Source of the DNA: Pacificibacter marinus
GTDB taxonomy: Bacteria; Pseudomonadota; Alphaproteobacteria; Rhodobacterales; Rhodobacteraceae
Assembly: GCF_018860505.1 (NCBI RefSeq)
Contig: NZ_JAHKPU010000018.1
Coordinates: 62,001 to 126,000, forward strand
Direction of reading: 5' to 3'
DNA length: 64,000 nucleotides
Part shown: piece by piece, positions 9,861 to 19,004 of the stretch
How the letters are laid out: each line of letters opens with the position of its first letter
How positions within the stretch are numbered: the stretch's first letter is position 1
Position numbers and translations under genes: made by a program
Notes under the pieces: generated by a model
The model's input: only the letters and a program-made list of their open reading frames with translations
Told to the model about the DNA's origin: nothing
Database searches by the model: none

Positions 9861-11827
9861 TCGGCAGGTACTCCCTTGGACGCAACGCGCGCTTTACGCG
9901 CCCCTGCTGCCACCCGATACCGCCGATCTGTCAAGGACATGAATCCGCCAAGCGCCATAATAATAGTGCCGCCCCAAATCCAATTGGCCAGTGGTTTCAC
10001 ATAAGTCCGCACAGCCCAGCCGCCATTAGATTGCACATCGCCAATCACCACATAAACATCGCGCCACAACCCTGAATCGATCCCCGCTTCGGTTGTGGGC
10101 ATTTGTGCGACGGGGTAATTGCGCTTTTCAGGATGCAGTGAGGAGAGTTCACGACCCTCTTTAAACAGCGTCATATCGGCCATGGTTGTGATGTAATTCG
10201 GGCCTTGTTTGCGTTCGACATCATTCAAGGTGATCGTAAAGCCAGCAACGTCAAAGGTTTCGCCGATCTGCACAACACGAATATCCTCAATCGTCCACGC
10301 CGTAAGCCCCGCAATACCGGCAATGGTGATGCCCAAACCACCATGAGCCAGCAAGCGCCCCCAATCGGCACGCGGCAGACGTAACAAGCGCGACAGGTCA
10401 CGTTTCTTGCCAAGTTTAGAGGCGATGTCTTGAACCGCACCGGATACAAGCCAGACGCCAAGGCCTAGACCAATTGGCCCCAAAAGGGATTTTCCTGTTT
10501 GTATCACGGCGACCAGCGTCACCACAGCAAATGCCAAGACCATAGAAGGAATCAACTTGCGCATGGCGGTTCCAAGCTTGGCACGTTTCCACGGCATCAT
10601 CGCACCGATAGGTAAGACGATGGCAAGCACGGTGAAAAACGGGGTAAACGCTGCATCAAAAAACGGTGCGCCAACGGACAGTTTACGGTCCCAAAAGGCT
10701 TCGGCTACAAGGGGCCAAATGGTGCCGATAAACACAACAAATGCGGCCACGGCCAGCAGGATATTGTTGATGATCAAAGCCGTTTCACGCGACGCCAAGG
10801 CAAACACGCCACGGGCTTCCATGGCGGCGGCGCGCAATGAAAACAGGATCAAAGCACCGCCCATAAAGATGCCAAGAATCAACAAGATAAAGATACCTCG
10901 CTCAGGATCATTGGCAAAAGCATGAACAGATGTGATCACTCCAGAGCGCACAAGGAAGGTGCCGATAAGAGAGAATCCAAACGCAAGAATGGCCAACAAA
11001 ATGGTCCAAGCCTTCAAGCTTTCGCGTTTTTCCACCACGATGGCAGAATGCAGCAAAGCGGCAGCGAACAGCCAAGGCATGAACGACGCGTTTTCAACAG
11101 GATCCCAGAACCAAAACCCGCCCCAGCCCAGCTCGTAATAGGCCCACCAAGAGCCAAGCCCGATGCCGATAGTCAAAAACACCCATGCGGCCAATGTCCA
11201 AGGGCGCACCCAACGGCCCCAAGCGGCGTCAACACGCCCTTCCAAAAGGGCGGCAACGGCGAAAGAAAAGGTCATGGAAAGACCCACGTAGCCCAAGTAC
11301 AAAAACGGTGGATGGAACGCGAGACCTGGATCTTGCAACAGGGGATTAAGATCTTGGCCATTCATCGGCGGATTTGCCAGACGCACAAACGGATTCGATG
11401 TGAACAGGATAAAGGCCAAAAAGGCCACGCCAATGGAGCCTTGCACCCCGATCACCCGCGCTTTGAGTGATGTCGGCAGGTTTTCACCGAACAAGGCTGC
11501 GGCCGCACCAAACAAGGCAAGGATTAAGACCCACAGCAGCATCGAACCTTCGTGATTGCCCCAAACGCCTGAAATTTTATAAAGCATCGGTTTGAGCGTG
11601 TGGGAATTCTCAACCACAATCTTTAGAGAAAAGTCAGAAGTGACAAAGGCATACATCAGCGCGCAAAATGAAAAGGCGATCAAAACAAGATGTACCAGCG
11701 CCGCGGGGGCAGCCAAATCCATAAAGGCACGCCTGCCAAACTGAGCCCCTACAAGGGGCAAAACGGTCTGAGCGATGGCCACAAAGAAGGCCAAGATCAA
11801 GGCAAAATGTCCAAGTTCAACAAGCAT
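9857..11827 (-). CDS. ccmF: Haem lyase subunit CcmF
   Basis: CcmF transfers haem from holo-CcmE to apocytochrome c at the periplasmic face of the membrane. The 656-residue protein is polytopic with the tryptophan-rich haem-handling motif WGGFWFWDPVEN at about residues 226-240 and a large periplasmic loop near the C-terminus. A longer open frame reaches 11896, but the family begins ELGHFALIL and an AGGGAGA ribosome binding site precedes the ATG at 11827, so I start there. It is separated from ccmE by the lysis-type gene block at 12.0-14.0 kb. Confidence 0.95.
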   Translation of the reverse strand: MLVELGHFALILAFFVAIAQTVLPLVGAQFGRRAFMDLAAPAALVHLVLIAFSFCALMYAFVTSDFSLKIVVENSHTLKPMLYKISGVWGNHEGSMLLWVLILALFGAAAALFGENLPTSLKARVIGVQGSIGVAFLAFILFTSNPFVRLANPPMNGQDLNPLLQDPGLAFHPPFLYLGYVGLSMTFSFAVAALLEGRVDAAWGRWVRPWTLAAWVFLTIGIGLGSWWAYYELGWGGFWFWDPVENASFMPWLFAAALLHSAIVVEKRESLKAWTILLAILAFGFSLIGTFLVRSGVITSVHAFANDPERGIFILLILGIFMGGALILFSLRAAAMEARGVFALASRETALIINNILLAVAAFVVFIGTIWPLVAEAFWDRKLSVGAPFFDAAFTPFFTVLAIVLPIGAMMPWKRAKLGTAMRKLIPSMVLAFAVVTLVAVIQTGKSLLGPIGLGLGVWLVSGAVQDIASKLGKKRDLSRLLRLPRADWGRLLAHGGLGITIAGIAGLTAWTIEDIRVVQIGETFDVAGFTITLNDVERKQGPNYITTMADMTLFKEGRELSSLHPEKRNYPVAQMPTTEAGIDSGLWRDVYVVIGDVQSNGGWAVRTYVKPLANWIWGGTIIMALGGFMSLTDRRYRVAAGARKARVASKGVPAE

Positions 11828-12016
11828 AGTGTCTCTCCCTGAGAGCTGTAACGCTCCAATGAGAGCTGTTGTAGCTTGCTTGGCCTCCGCCGCCAATGGG
11901 ATGCGCTGCGATGTCGCAAATAAGTGAGATCAACAGCACGCGAAAAAGGGACCCAAGCCCCCTCTTCCCTCTATCTCACCCCATCTCACCCCATGTATCC
12001 AATGGATGATGAGGCC

Positions 12017-12439
12017 TCAAATCACCCATAAGACCCCCAGAGACAAAAGCAACGCGCCAATAACGGGCACCAAAAAACTAAAACCATGGTAACCAAATGA
12101 CCCTTGAATGACCGCAAAATGCAGCACGGCGCCCGCCATCAGCAAAGACAAAAAGGCGAACAGAACCGCAGCTTCCACGCCCCAGACAGAGCTTAAGCGT
12201 ACTTGTGAGGCCCACCACCAGCCCAAGGTTAAACCAAGTCCCGCCCAACTGAACGACATGCCCAAGGCCAGTGGTGTAGCACGCACCTGCCAAAGCCAAA
12301 AGAACGTGCCTGAAATAACCAGCGCCATCACGCAGATCGCGCCATACCCGATCAGCACCATATGCGTGGTGCCGATCAAGGACATGCCCATGAGCGCTAG
12401 CCCCAAAATCACGCCGTATAATGCGAGTGCTTGTTTCAT
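12017..12439 (-). CDS. Conserved-looking membrane protein of unknown function
   Basis: The 140-residue product is almost entirely hydrophobic with four or five predicted membrane helices and no motif I recognise; Trp residues are frequent (FFWLWQV, GWWWAS). Its ATG overlaps the stop of the upstream 45-residue gene as ATGA, and it is the last gene of the run that begins with the GTA-type endolysin. A role in lysis, or alternatively in cytochrome c maturation because ccmF follows after 189 bases, can only be guessed from position. It has no visible signal peptidase site or metal-binding cluster. Confidence 0.75.
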   Translation of the reverse strand: MKQALALYGVILGLALMGMSLIGTTHMVLIGYGAICVMALVISGTFFWLWQVRATPLALGMSFSWAGLGLTLGWWWASQVRLSSVWGVEAAVLFAFLSLLMAGAVLHFAVIQGSFGYHGFSFLVPVIGALLLSLGVLWVI

Positions 12440-12573
12440 AGTTTCAACATCTCCTTCACTGCCGCATCCAAAGCGTTTGCAGCGTCGTGATTACGTTTGA
12501 CGGCCTTTGCGAGAGGCGTGCCTGCAACCAAGTCCAAGAGCCAGATCGAGATTTCTTTTAGGTGTGGCCTCAT
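12436..12573 (-). CDS. 45-residue small protein, coupled between two membrane protein genes
   Basis: An ATG at 12573 opens a 45-codon frame encoding MRPHLKEISIWLLDLVAG onward and ending EMLKL. The start overlaps the stop of the 62-residue gene (TGATG) and the stop overlaps the start of the 140-residue gene (ATGA), so both ends fit a coupled operon exactly. This packing is the main evidence that it is real, together with its filling the only gap in the run. The first 18 residues form a short amphipathic or weakly hydrophobic helix and the rest is a charged helix. No family recognised. Confidence 0.65.
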   Translation of the reverse strand: MRPHLKEISIWLLDLVAGTPLAKAVKRNHDAANALDAAVKEMLKL

Positions 12574-12761
12574 CACTGCGCCCCCCCTCTTGGCAGGCGC
12601 TCTCGAATCATCGTCGTCGTCTCAATCAAGATTTGCGAGTTTTTATCGAGCACAGCGCGGGTGGCTTGGTCTTTTTGTAAGTCCCTGTATAAGAGGAAAA
12701 AAACCATAATCGCCCAAGGCCCGTGATCGGACAGAGCATTGATCAGCGCATCACTCATCAT
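12573..12761 (-). CDS. 62-residue single-span membrane protein, holin-like position
   Basis: The product has one membrane segment (about residues 14-26, GPWAIMVFFLLY) followed by a charged helix with RDLQKDQ and a C-terminal TTTMIRERL. One span plus a charged cytoplasmic tail is the general plan of small phage holin or holin-accessory proteins, but I cannot assign a family. The start overlaps the stop of the GTA-type holin by four bases and its stop overlaps the next small gene. An additional ATG one codon in is equally possible as the start. Confidence 0.75.
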   Translation of the reverse strand: MMSDALINALSDHGPWAIMVFFLLYRDLQKDQATRAVLDKNSQILIETTTMIRERLPRGGAQ

Positions 12762-13369
12762 TGCTCACCTCTCCAAGCTGCAAGCGCTGGATTTTCAGCC
12801 TCAAATCCTAGAACTTCCGGCAGGTTTTGCTCAGGTAAGGGGCCAGCCGCATAGGCGGTTTGCACCAATGGAACGGTGTCGCCTTTCGCCCCAGCTTCCA
12901 GCGCTCTGAGCGCCTCTAGCGAGCGAATGTTAGCCGTTACAATCGGAGCTTGCGCCACAGTTGCGGCAATGGAGCGTTGAAAATTTTGCCCCGTCGCTTG
13001 ATACCGCGCGCCAAAATAAAAGCTGACAATCGCCCCCATGAGCCACCACAACGGCTCAGGGATCAGCGCCACCCCCTGCATCCGCTCGGCGAACCAAATC
13101 GGATTGACCATTGCCGCCACGCATAACCCGATAGAACCAAAGGCCATCAAGGGACGCGGCACGCGATTGAGCCCATCCATGAACCGATCAAACCGCCCAG
13201 TGCGCGCCACGGCAAATTCTTTGGCAAATTGATCCATGGCGGCAGCGCGCAAGGCTGCATCACGGACCGATCCGTTTTCGGTGTTTTCCATGAACACCTC
13301 AGCCGTCTCTTTGATCACATTCTGCCCATTACCGAACAGCAATTGACCTAAAATCTGCACTATTCCCAT
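12758..13369 (-). CDS. Gene transfer agent-type holin (GTA_holin_3TM family)
   Basis: This 203-residue protein resembles the holin family that releases gene transfer agent particles from Rhodobacter capsulatus. Two clear hydrophobic segments (about 80-98 and 105-125) follow a charged N-terminal region containing FDRFMDGLNRVPRP; the C-terminal third is soluble. The family's role is to permeabilise the inner membrane so that the endolysin reaches the wall. It overlaps the upstream endolysin gene by ten bases. GTA head and tail genes are not in this window, as is usual for the lysis genes, which lie outside the structural cluster in R. capsulatus. Confidence 0.8.
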   Translation of the reverse strand: MGIVQILGQLLFGNGQNVIKETAEVFMENTENGSVRDAALRAAAMDQFAKEFAVARTGRFDRFMDGLNRVPRPLMAFGSIGLCVAAMVNPIWFAERMQGVALIPEPLWWLMGAIVSFYFGARYQATGQNFQRSIAATVAQAPIVTANIRSLEALRALEAGAKGDTVPLVQTAYAAGPLPEQNLPEVLGFEAENPALAAWRGEQ

Positions 13370-13971
13370 GACGCCACCCGTGCGGCATGTTCCGCCTCAG
13401 TCAGATGATACCTCGGAGAAATGAACTCTTCTGCCCGTGTGATCCAACCGCCCTTGCCGCCATCTTGGCGCTTGGCGTATTTGCGGCTCTTAGGACGTCT
13501 GTCGGCCAAAGCATAATAATAGTTGCGCCGCGCAATCCCAAAGGCATCCGCCAGATGATGCGGGGCCAAGCTCTGCGCGATCAGGCACGCTTCGATCGTT
13601 TGCGGGCCGATTTGACCATCAACGACAATACTTTGCCCCATATCGACCAAAAGCCGCTGCAAAATGCGCACCGCGTTCGTGCCGGCGTTGACATACATGT
13701 CAAACACAGTGGCATGCAGCACCGGCGGCAATTCGTCGATACGTGGCCCGCTAAAGTAGTGTTCAACGAAAATGTCGCGGGCCTGTGCGCGGGTTAACAT
13801 GCGCACATCTGACGATGTCACTCGCCCGTCACCGTCATTATCGATCCCAAGTCGGCGCAGCGTGCCGATGGTGACGCCAAAGTTGGTCGCGCCCCCCAAA
13901 TCATCAGGATCATCCACATAACCGCCCTCACGAGCGATAATGTCATTTGCTATTTGCTGTACTGTTTTCAT
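13360..13971 (-). CDS. Gene transfer agent-type endolysin, glycosyl hydrolase family 108
   Basis: The 203-residue product has the family 108 muramidase signature REGGYVDDPDDLGGATNFG at about residues 14-32, where the Glu is the catalytic acid, followed by a peptidoglycan-binding-like C-terminal half containing the VDGQIGPQT segment. A perfect EF-hand-type loop, DNDGDGRVTSSD, interrupts the fold at about residues 44-55. No secretion signal is present, so export needs the holin encoded next. It is the first gene of a five-gene overlapping run, starting 74 bases after the ccmE stop. Homologues lyse producer cells to release GTA particles. Confidence 0.88.
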   Translation of the reverse strand: MKTVQQIANDIIAREGGYVDDPDDLGGATNFGVTIGTLRRLGIDNDGDGRVTSSDVRMLTRAQARDIFVEHYFSGPRIDELPPVLHATVFDMYVNAGTNAVRILQRLLVDMGQSIVVDGQIGPQTIEACLIAQSLAPHHLADAFGIARRNYYYALADRRPKSRKYAKRQDGGKGGWITRAEEFISPRYHLTEAEHAARVASWE

Positions 13972-14045
13972 ATGCCAAAACCCACCAATTTGATGGGTTA
14001 AGGCTGCCGCATAAAAGTTAACGCAGGCGGACTAGAGCGTGCGCG

Positions 14046-14489
14046 TCACTCAGCGCTGGATTGATAAACGCCCTGTTCTTTCAAAGCGTCGACAACTTCT
14101 TTGGGCATATAGGTTTCGTCGTGTTTGGCCAAAATCTCAGAGGCGACAAAGACGCCATCTTGCAGCGTACCTGTGCCCACCATACCCTGATTTTCGCCGA
14201 ACAAATCCGGCAGAACGCCTGTGTAGCTGACAGGCACTGTGGCATTGGTGTCCGTCACCTCAAAGGTTACAGCCGTGCCTTCGCCGCGTATCAAGCTGCC
14301 CTCAAGAACCAGCCCGCCAATGCGAAAGACTTCATTTGGACGTGGTGGTTCTTCGACCACTTGAGTTGGTGATCGAAACAGATTGATGCCGTCTTTCATC
14401 GCAAAGCCGATCAAAGCCGTGGACACAGTGAGTGCAACGACAGCCACAGCAATGATTTGAATACGGCGTTGTTTTTTAAGGTTTTTCAT
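14046..14489 (-). CDS. ccmE: Cytochrome c-type biogenesis haem chaperone CcmE
   Basis: CcmE binds haem covalently in the periplasm and hands it to CcmF. The 147-residue protein has an N-terminal basic stretch and membrane anchor (about 9-30), a beta-barrel domain, and the haem-attachment motif HDETY with His123 and Tyr127. It lies 27 bases downstream of argC and upstream of the endolysin gene, all on the minus strand, so argC-ccmE and perhaps the following genes may share a transcript. Confidence 0.96.
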   Translation of the reverse strand: MKNLKKQRRIQIIAVAVVALTVSTALIGFAMKDGINLFRSPTQVVEEPPRPNEVFRIGGLVLEGSLIRGEGTAVTFEVTDTNATVPVSYTGVLPDLFGENQGMVGTGTLQDGVFVASEILAKHDETYMPKEVVDALKEQGVYQSSAE

Positions 14490-14516
14490 TGCACGTCCTT
14501 CATCTTTTTCGCAGTT

Positions 14517-15545
14517 CTAAGGATAGACAGGCGCCAAGGTTAGCCCCGTCACCTCATCAAGTCCCAGCATCAAATTGGCATTTTGGATTGCCTGCCCGCT
14601 TGAGCCTTTGGTCAGATTATCCAATGTGGCGATAACGATCACGCGGCCCGCACGGCGGTCAGCAACGACACCGATATGGCAATAATTTGACGCCCGCACA
14701 TGTTTAAGTGCTGGCACTTCACCCATAGGCAACACCTGAATGAATGGCTCATCCGCGTATTGTTTTACCAATGCGTCATAGACGGCTTGCGCTTCGCCTT
14801 TGACATAGGCCGTGGCCAAAATACCGTGGGTGGCAGGGATCAAATGCGGAGTGAATTGAATCTCAACCGGACGCCCTGCGATTTTCGAGAACTCTTGGTC
14901 AAATTCACCCAAATGACGGTGTTTACCACCGACTGCATAACCGAAAGCATTGTCGTGTAGTTCACCAAATAGGAACGGTTCCTTGAGCGAGCGGCCCGCG
15001 CCAGAGACACCAACTTTCAGGTCCAGAATGATGTCATCCAAATCGATCACACCAGAGGCCACAAGAGGACGCAAAATGAACTGACCCGTCGCGGCATTAC
15101 ACCCCGTGCCCGCCACAAGGCGTGCTGCTTTGATCTCGTCGCGGTAAAATTCGGTCAGGCCATAGACCGCTTCGGATTGCATCTCGATGGCAGAATGAGG
15201 TTGGCCGTACCATTTTGCATAAGCTTCGGGATCGCGCAGACGAAAATCTGCTGACAAATCAACGACTTTCAACGTCGTCGGCAATTTCGAAATCACCGCC
15301 TGAGAGGTCGCATGGGGCAGCGCACAAAAGGCCAGATCAACGCCTGCAAAATCGATATCGTCAATCTTACACAGTGCTGGCAAATCCAAATGACGCAGAT
15401 GCGGGTAAACATCCGCCATCGCCATCCCCGCTTTGCGATCACCAGACAGGGCCACGATGTCCATCTTGGGGTGTGTCGCAATCAAGCGCACGAGTTCGGC
15501 ACCAGTGTAACCAGAGGCGCCCAAAATGGCGATTTTATAGGTCAT
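14517..15545 (-). CDS. argC: N-acetyl-gamma-glutamyl-phosphate reductase
   Basis: ArgC reduces N-acetylglutamyl phosphate to the semialdehyde in arginine biosynthesis using NADPH. The 342-residue protein starts with the nucleotide-binding [10 protein letters not shown] motif, and contains [12 protein letters not shown] and GKHRHLGE segments near the substrate site. The active-site Cys (about residue 149) lies in GTGCNAATG instead of the more usual PGCYPT context, which I treat as a lineage variant because the catalytic Cys remains. AGAGAGAG precedes the ATG. Confidence 0.93.
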   Translation of the reverse strand: MTYKIAILGASGYTGAELVRLIATHPKMDIVALSGDRKAGMAMADVYPHLRHLDLPALCKIDDIDFAGVDLAFCALPHATSQAVISKLPTTLKVVDLSADFRLRDPEAYAKWYGQPHSAIEMQSEAVYGLTEFYRDEIKAARLVAGTGCNAATGQFILRPLVASGVIDLDDIILDLKVGVSGAGRSLKEPFLFGELHDNAFGYAVGGKHRHLGEFDQEFSKIAGRPVEIQFTPHLIPATHGILATAYVKGEAQAVYDALVKQYADEPFIQVLPMGEVPALKHVRASNYCHIGVVADRRAGRVIVIATLDNLTKGSSGQAIQNANLMLGLDEVTGLTLAPVYP

Positions 15546-15760
15546 AACTCTCTCTTTGATCTCAGGGCTGATCTGTCAGGCAAAGCCCGCAGCAGGAATT
15601 AACGTTAATGTACTGATGCAGGTGGCAAAGCGCAATTGCGGCAAAATGGCAAGAGACCAGAATGCGCAAGCCTGACATCGAAATTATGGTGTCAAATCGC
15701 GCCCACCAAACACTGACAGGAAAACGAGACAGGCCAAACAAACATCGAATGCGTCTGCGC

Positions 15761-16573
15761 TCAGGCCTTTTGAAACGTCACTTGGCGCTTTAAAAATTGC
15801 GTTGCACCGCGGCTGACTTTGGCTGGATCGCCTGTTGTCAAAAACAGACTCTCTGTCCCTGCCCCGATCATTTCAGGGCGACGCTCCAAATAATGTTCCA
15901 AGCTTTCGGCCACTAAGTTGGCTTGCGAAAACACTTTCACATCTGCGCCCAATGCCTCTTGGAATTCCTTTTCCATCATTGGGTAGTGCGTGCAGCCCAA
16001 AATCGCCGCATCCGGTTTGGGCAGCTTGCGTTTCAACGCATCCACATGAGAGCGCACCAAAGCATCAGCCAAAATCATATCGCCGTCTTCAATCGCATCA
16101 ACGACACCACCGCAGGCTTGTGCTTCGACATCGACACCAATGGCGCGAAACGCCAGTTCACGCTGAAACGCACGCGACGACACAGTGGCAGGTGTGGCAA
16201 ACAAGGCCACGGATTTCACCGCGACCTCTTTGGGCGGGGAATTATCACCCCATTCACGTTCTGTCAGAGCCTCGATCAAAGGTACAAAAACGCCTAAGAC
16301 GCGTTTATCTTTCGGGATCCAGCTTTCTTGCATCCGGCGCAAAGCCGCAGCAGAGGCTGTATTACAAGCCAAGATTACCAGATCACAGCCCGCATCCCAA
16401 AGACGCTCAACAGCCGCCGTGGTCAAATTGTAAATATCATCTGCATCGCGCACGCCATAAGGCGCATGTGCGCTGTCACCGAAATAAACCAATGGCAGAT
16501 CAGGCATTCGCTTACTAACCGCGTCATAAACCGTCAGCCCGCCAAGTCCGCTGTCAAAAATACCTACTGCCAT
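15761..16573 (-). CDS. murI: Glutamate racemase
   Basis: MurI supplies D-glutamate for peptidoglycan. The 270-residue product begins with [13 protein letters not shown] and has both catalytic cysteines, in LACNTAS (about residue 70) and GCTHYP (about residue 192), plus the [10 protein letters not shown] loop. A TTG start two codons upstream is possible and would overlap the stop of the acyltransferase gene; I prefer the ATG at 16573, which lies two bases after that stop. The two genes are likely cotranscribed. Confidence 0.94.
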   Translation of the reverse strand: MAVGIFDSGLGGLTVYDAVSKRMPDLPLVYFGDSAHAPYGVRDADDIYNLTTAAVERLWDAGCDLVILACNTASAAALRRMQESWIPKDKRVLGVFVPLIEALTEREWGDNSPPKEVAVKSVALFATPATVSSRAFQRELAFRAIGVDVEAQACGGVVDAIEDGDMILADALVRSHVDALKRKLPKPDAAILGCTHYPMMEKEFQEALGADVKVFSQANLVAESLEHYLERRPEMIGAGTESLFLTTGDPAKVSRGATQFLKRQVTFQKA

Positions 16574-16575
16574 GC

Positions 16576-17571
16576 TCAATACCGGTCCTTTTGACCTTTT
16601 GTGGACACCCGAAATCGTTTCAGCGGAGCGCCGAACAATGTACGTGGAGTCGCCCCATGCTTTGCCTCAAACTCGAACCCAAGCGTCAGATTGTCAATGG
16701 GATTTGGAGATAAAGCGTAGGTCCGCCTACGCAGAAAATCCATCATCTGTTTCGGATCTTTACGATAAGGTTCAAGCTCTTCTGGCGCGATCGGTTCACC
16801 AATGACCACGCGCACGGGTTCATCGATACGGTTTTTAAACTCACGGATCAAAAGACCCGTGCGCAAGCTAGAATGCAGATGGCTGGCCAATTGGAACAGG
16901 CGTGAATTGCTGCCCTCAAAGAAAATAGGTACGACCTGCGCGCCAGATTTGGCGACCATCTTAGCAGTAAATGCGCGCCAAGATGGGTCCAGAGGCTTGC
17001 CCATCGGCGTGGCAGAGGTCGACACAGTGCCGCCCGGAAAAATCCCGATACAGCCGCCATCTGCGAGATATTTCATCGCCACTTTGCGAGTCTCAAGATT
17101 AAGTTGCACCGCTTCTTTGCTAGCATCAAACGATACGGGCAAAATTACGCGATCAATGTCTTCGGCCTGTTTGAAGACTGTGTTTGCCAAAATCCGAAAA
17201 TCACCGCGTGTAACCGAAAGGATATGCCCCATCATCAACCCATCCAAAATCCCGTAAGGATGGTTAGAAACAACGATTAAAGGCCCCTCGCGCGGGATAT
17301 TTTCCAGCGCACCCACAAGCACATCAAGTTCAAGCCCGTATCGTCGCACCATCACCTGCCAAATCGTCTGTCCGTCTTCAAGATCTTTGCTATAGCCCTC
17401 GGCCCGCTTGATCAAAGACAAACGCCCCGTGACATTTTCCATCACACGAATAAGTGCACGCCCAGGCCGCGTCTGCGCCGAACTGGCATAGGTGATATCT
17501 CTCGCGACTTGGCGATCTTTGCGGGCACTTTCTTTACAAGCACCATTTTTAGGTTTTGGATGCACAATCAC
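16576..17571 (-). CDS. PlsC-like lysophospholipid acyltransferase family protein
   Basis: The protein (up to 331 residues) carries a 1-acyl-glycerol-phosphate acyltransferase-like domain at about residues 80-290. The catalytic block reads [10 protein letters not shown], an NHP-type variant with five residues between His and Asp as in hemolysin/OlsA-like acyltransferases; FPGGTVS and [11 protein letters not shown] mark the substrate-binding blocks. It probably acylates a lysolipid at the inner membrane, perhaps in ornithine lipid synthesis, but the substrate is not shown by the sequence. The open frame starts at GTG with a poor ribosome binding site, so the true start may be downstream. Confidence 0.8.
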   Translation of the reverse strand: MIVHPKPKNGACKESARKDRQVARDITYASSAQTRPGRALIRVMENVTGRLSLIKRAEGYSKDLEDGQTIWQVMVRRYGLELDVLVGALENIPREGPLIVVSNHPYGILDGLMMGHILSVTRGDFRILANTVFKQAEDIDRVILPVSFDASKEAVQLNLETRKVAMKYLADGGCIGIFPGGTVSTSATPMGKPLDPSWRAFTAKMVAKSGAQVVPIFFEGSNSRLFQLASHLHSSLRTGLLIREFKNRIDEPVRVVIGEPIAPEELEPYRKDPKQMMDFLRRRTYALSPNPIDNLTLGFEFEAKHGATPRTLFGAPLKRFRVSTKGQKDRY

Positions 17572-17625
17572 TTGGGGCTATTCCATTCATAAATGTTTGG
17601 ACACTTTAACCTGCCAAACGAACCG

Positions 17626-17661
17626 CCTCCATTGTTTTTCGCGAAACCTCCATTGTTTTTC
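17626..17661. repeat. Tandem 15-base direct repeat CCTCCATTGTTTTTC
   Basis: Two identical copies, at 17626-17640 and 17647-17661, have a 21-base period. They lie in the 356-base gap between the divergent acyltransferase and LysR genes. Nothing else coding is visible in this gap; it also holds the palindrome at 17692-17708 and an imperfect GC-rich palindrome near 17734. Confidence 0.6.
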
Positions 17662-17691
17662 TCAAAAAATGAGTCTCGGTTCATGATTATT

Positions 17692-17708
17692 TACACTCAA
17701 TCAGTGTA
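17692..17708. promoter_or_regulatory. Palindrome TACACT-N5-AGTGTA, candidate LysR operator
   Basis: A perfect six-base inverted repeat with a five-base spacer lies about 220 bases upstream of the LysR gene. LysR-type proteins usually bind such interrupted dyads next to their own gene, so autoregulation or control of the divergent acyltransferase is plausible. No binding evidence exists. Confidence 0.4.
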
Positions 17709-17927
17709 TTGAAACGACATATATGCCTAAAGCCTGCGCAGGCAGGTTTTAAGGCTGCTATATTTTTATCGTAAACGTAAAAAAATCGTAAAAAAGCGAA
17801 GCTAAGACAAACAAGTGGCAATCTCCTCTTGCAGCCTGATCAAAAAACGCAAATGAGAGCCCCCAAACCGCACTTTGTCCGAACAGACAACTATGTTACA
17901 GGTAATGAGACTAAAAAGGTTATAGGT

Positions 17928-18830
17928 ATGGACTGGGATAAACTACGGATTTTTCACGCGGTTGCAGATGCAGGATCACTGACTCATGCGGGTGATACAT
18001 TACATCTAAGCCAATCGGCTGTGTCGCGCCAAATTCGTGCGCTCGAAGAATCGCTCAGTACAACGCTGTTTCACCGTCACGCCCGCGGCTTGATTTTAAC
18101 CGAACAAGGCGAATTGCTGTTTGACGCCACCCGCGCCATGGCCAAACGCCTTGATGCGGCTGCTGCGCGCATCAAAGACAGCGAAGAAGAAGTCTACGGC
18201 GAACTGCGCGTCACCACAGCCACGGGCTTTGGCACGCTTTGGCTCGCGCCCCGCCTGTCGAAACTCTATAAAAAATACCCAGACCTGACGATCGACCTGA
18301 TGCTTGAGGAACGGGTACTGGATTTGCCGATGCGCGAAGCGGATGTGGCCATTCGTATGAAAGAGCCGTCACAGGCAGATTTGATCCGCAAACGCTTGAT
18401 GAACATCCGCATGCGGTTGTTTGCGACGCAAAAGTATCTCGACGAACATGGCACGCCCAAGGATTTGGATGACTTTGACAACCACCGCCTGATTTCTCAA
18501 AACCCGAAATCGGCACAAGTCGCGGCTGGGGCAAGCCTGTCTCATGAACTAAGCCTGCATGAAGTGAAATCCAAACTCTATGTGAACAACTATTTTGGCG
18601 TGCTGCAAGCGGTTCTCAATGATCTCGGAATCGGCCTGTTGCCAGATTACCTATTCGACAGCGCCCCGAATCTTGTGCGCGTTTTGGATACGGTTGAAAG
18701 CAATGAAGTGCCCGTATTCTTGGCCTACCCTGAAGAACTGCGCCATTCAAAGCGGATCGAAGTGTTCCGCGATTTCATCACCAGCGAAATCAATGAGTAC
18801 CGCCGCCGCCTTCGCGACACCCCGAGCTGA
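17928..18830 (+). CDS. LysR-family transcriptional regulator
   Basis: A 300-residue regulator with an N-terminal winged helix (MDWDKLRIFHAVADAGSLTH, helix SQSAVSRQIRALEE at about 29-42) and a periplasmic-binding-like effector domain (about 90-295). The frame stays open upstream to 17829, but family members begin MDWDKLR, so I place the start at 17928; the ribosome binding site is weak. The neighbours are an acyltransferase on one side and a candidate small RNA with purL on the other, and neither tells the target. The effector is unknown. Confidence 0.85.
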   Translation: MDWDKLRIFHAVADAGSLTHAGDTLHLSQSAVSRQIRALEESLSTTLFHRHARGLILTEQGELLFDATRAMAKRLDAAAARIKDSEEEVYGELRVTTATGFGTLWLAPRLSKLYKKYPDLTIDLMLEERVLDLPMREADVAIRMKEPSQADLIRKRLMNIRMRLFATQKYLDEHGTPKDLDDFDNHRLISQNPKSAQVAAGASLSHELSLHEVKSKLYVNNYFGVLQAVLNDLGIGLLPDYLFDSAPNLVRVLDTVESNEVPVFLAYPEELRHSKRIEVFRDFITSEINEYRRRLRDTPS

Positions 18831-19004
18831 AGTCGCGGCCTGCAGGTCTGATCCAAGTTAGGGCGATAAATTTCATTCTATGTTCAACTATTTCAGGCTG
18901 TTACGAGCAACGTTTACCTGAGCTATGCGTTAAGGACATAGCGGACATGCGCATTTTTACCCCATTCCCTCTTGAACGATTCACAAACCGCACATAAATC
19001 AACC
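18831..19004. other. Non-coding stretch before the candidate small RNA
   Basis: No reading frame of interest is seen. Near its end TTGAAC (18972-18977) and CATAAA (18993-18998), 15 bases apart, form a weak promoter-like pair for the RNA described next. Confidence 0.4.

Noticed and set aside
12017-13971. A complete prophage
   Set aside because: No integrase, capsid, tail or attachment-site repeats are present; only lysis-type genes occur.
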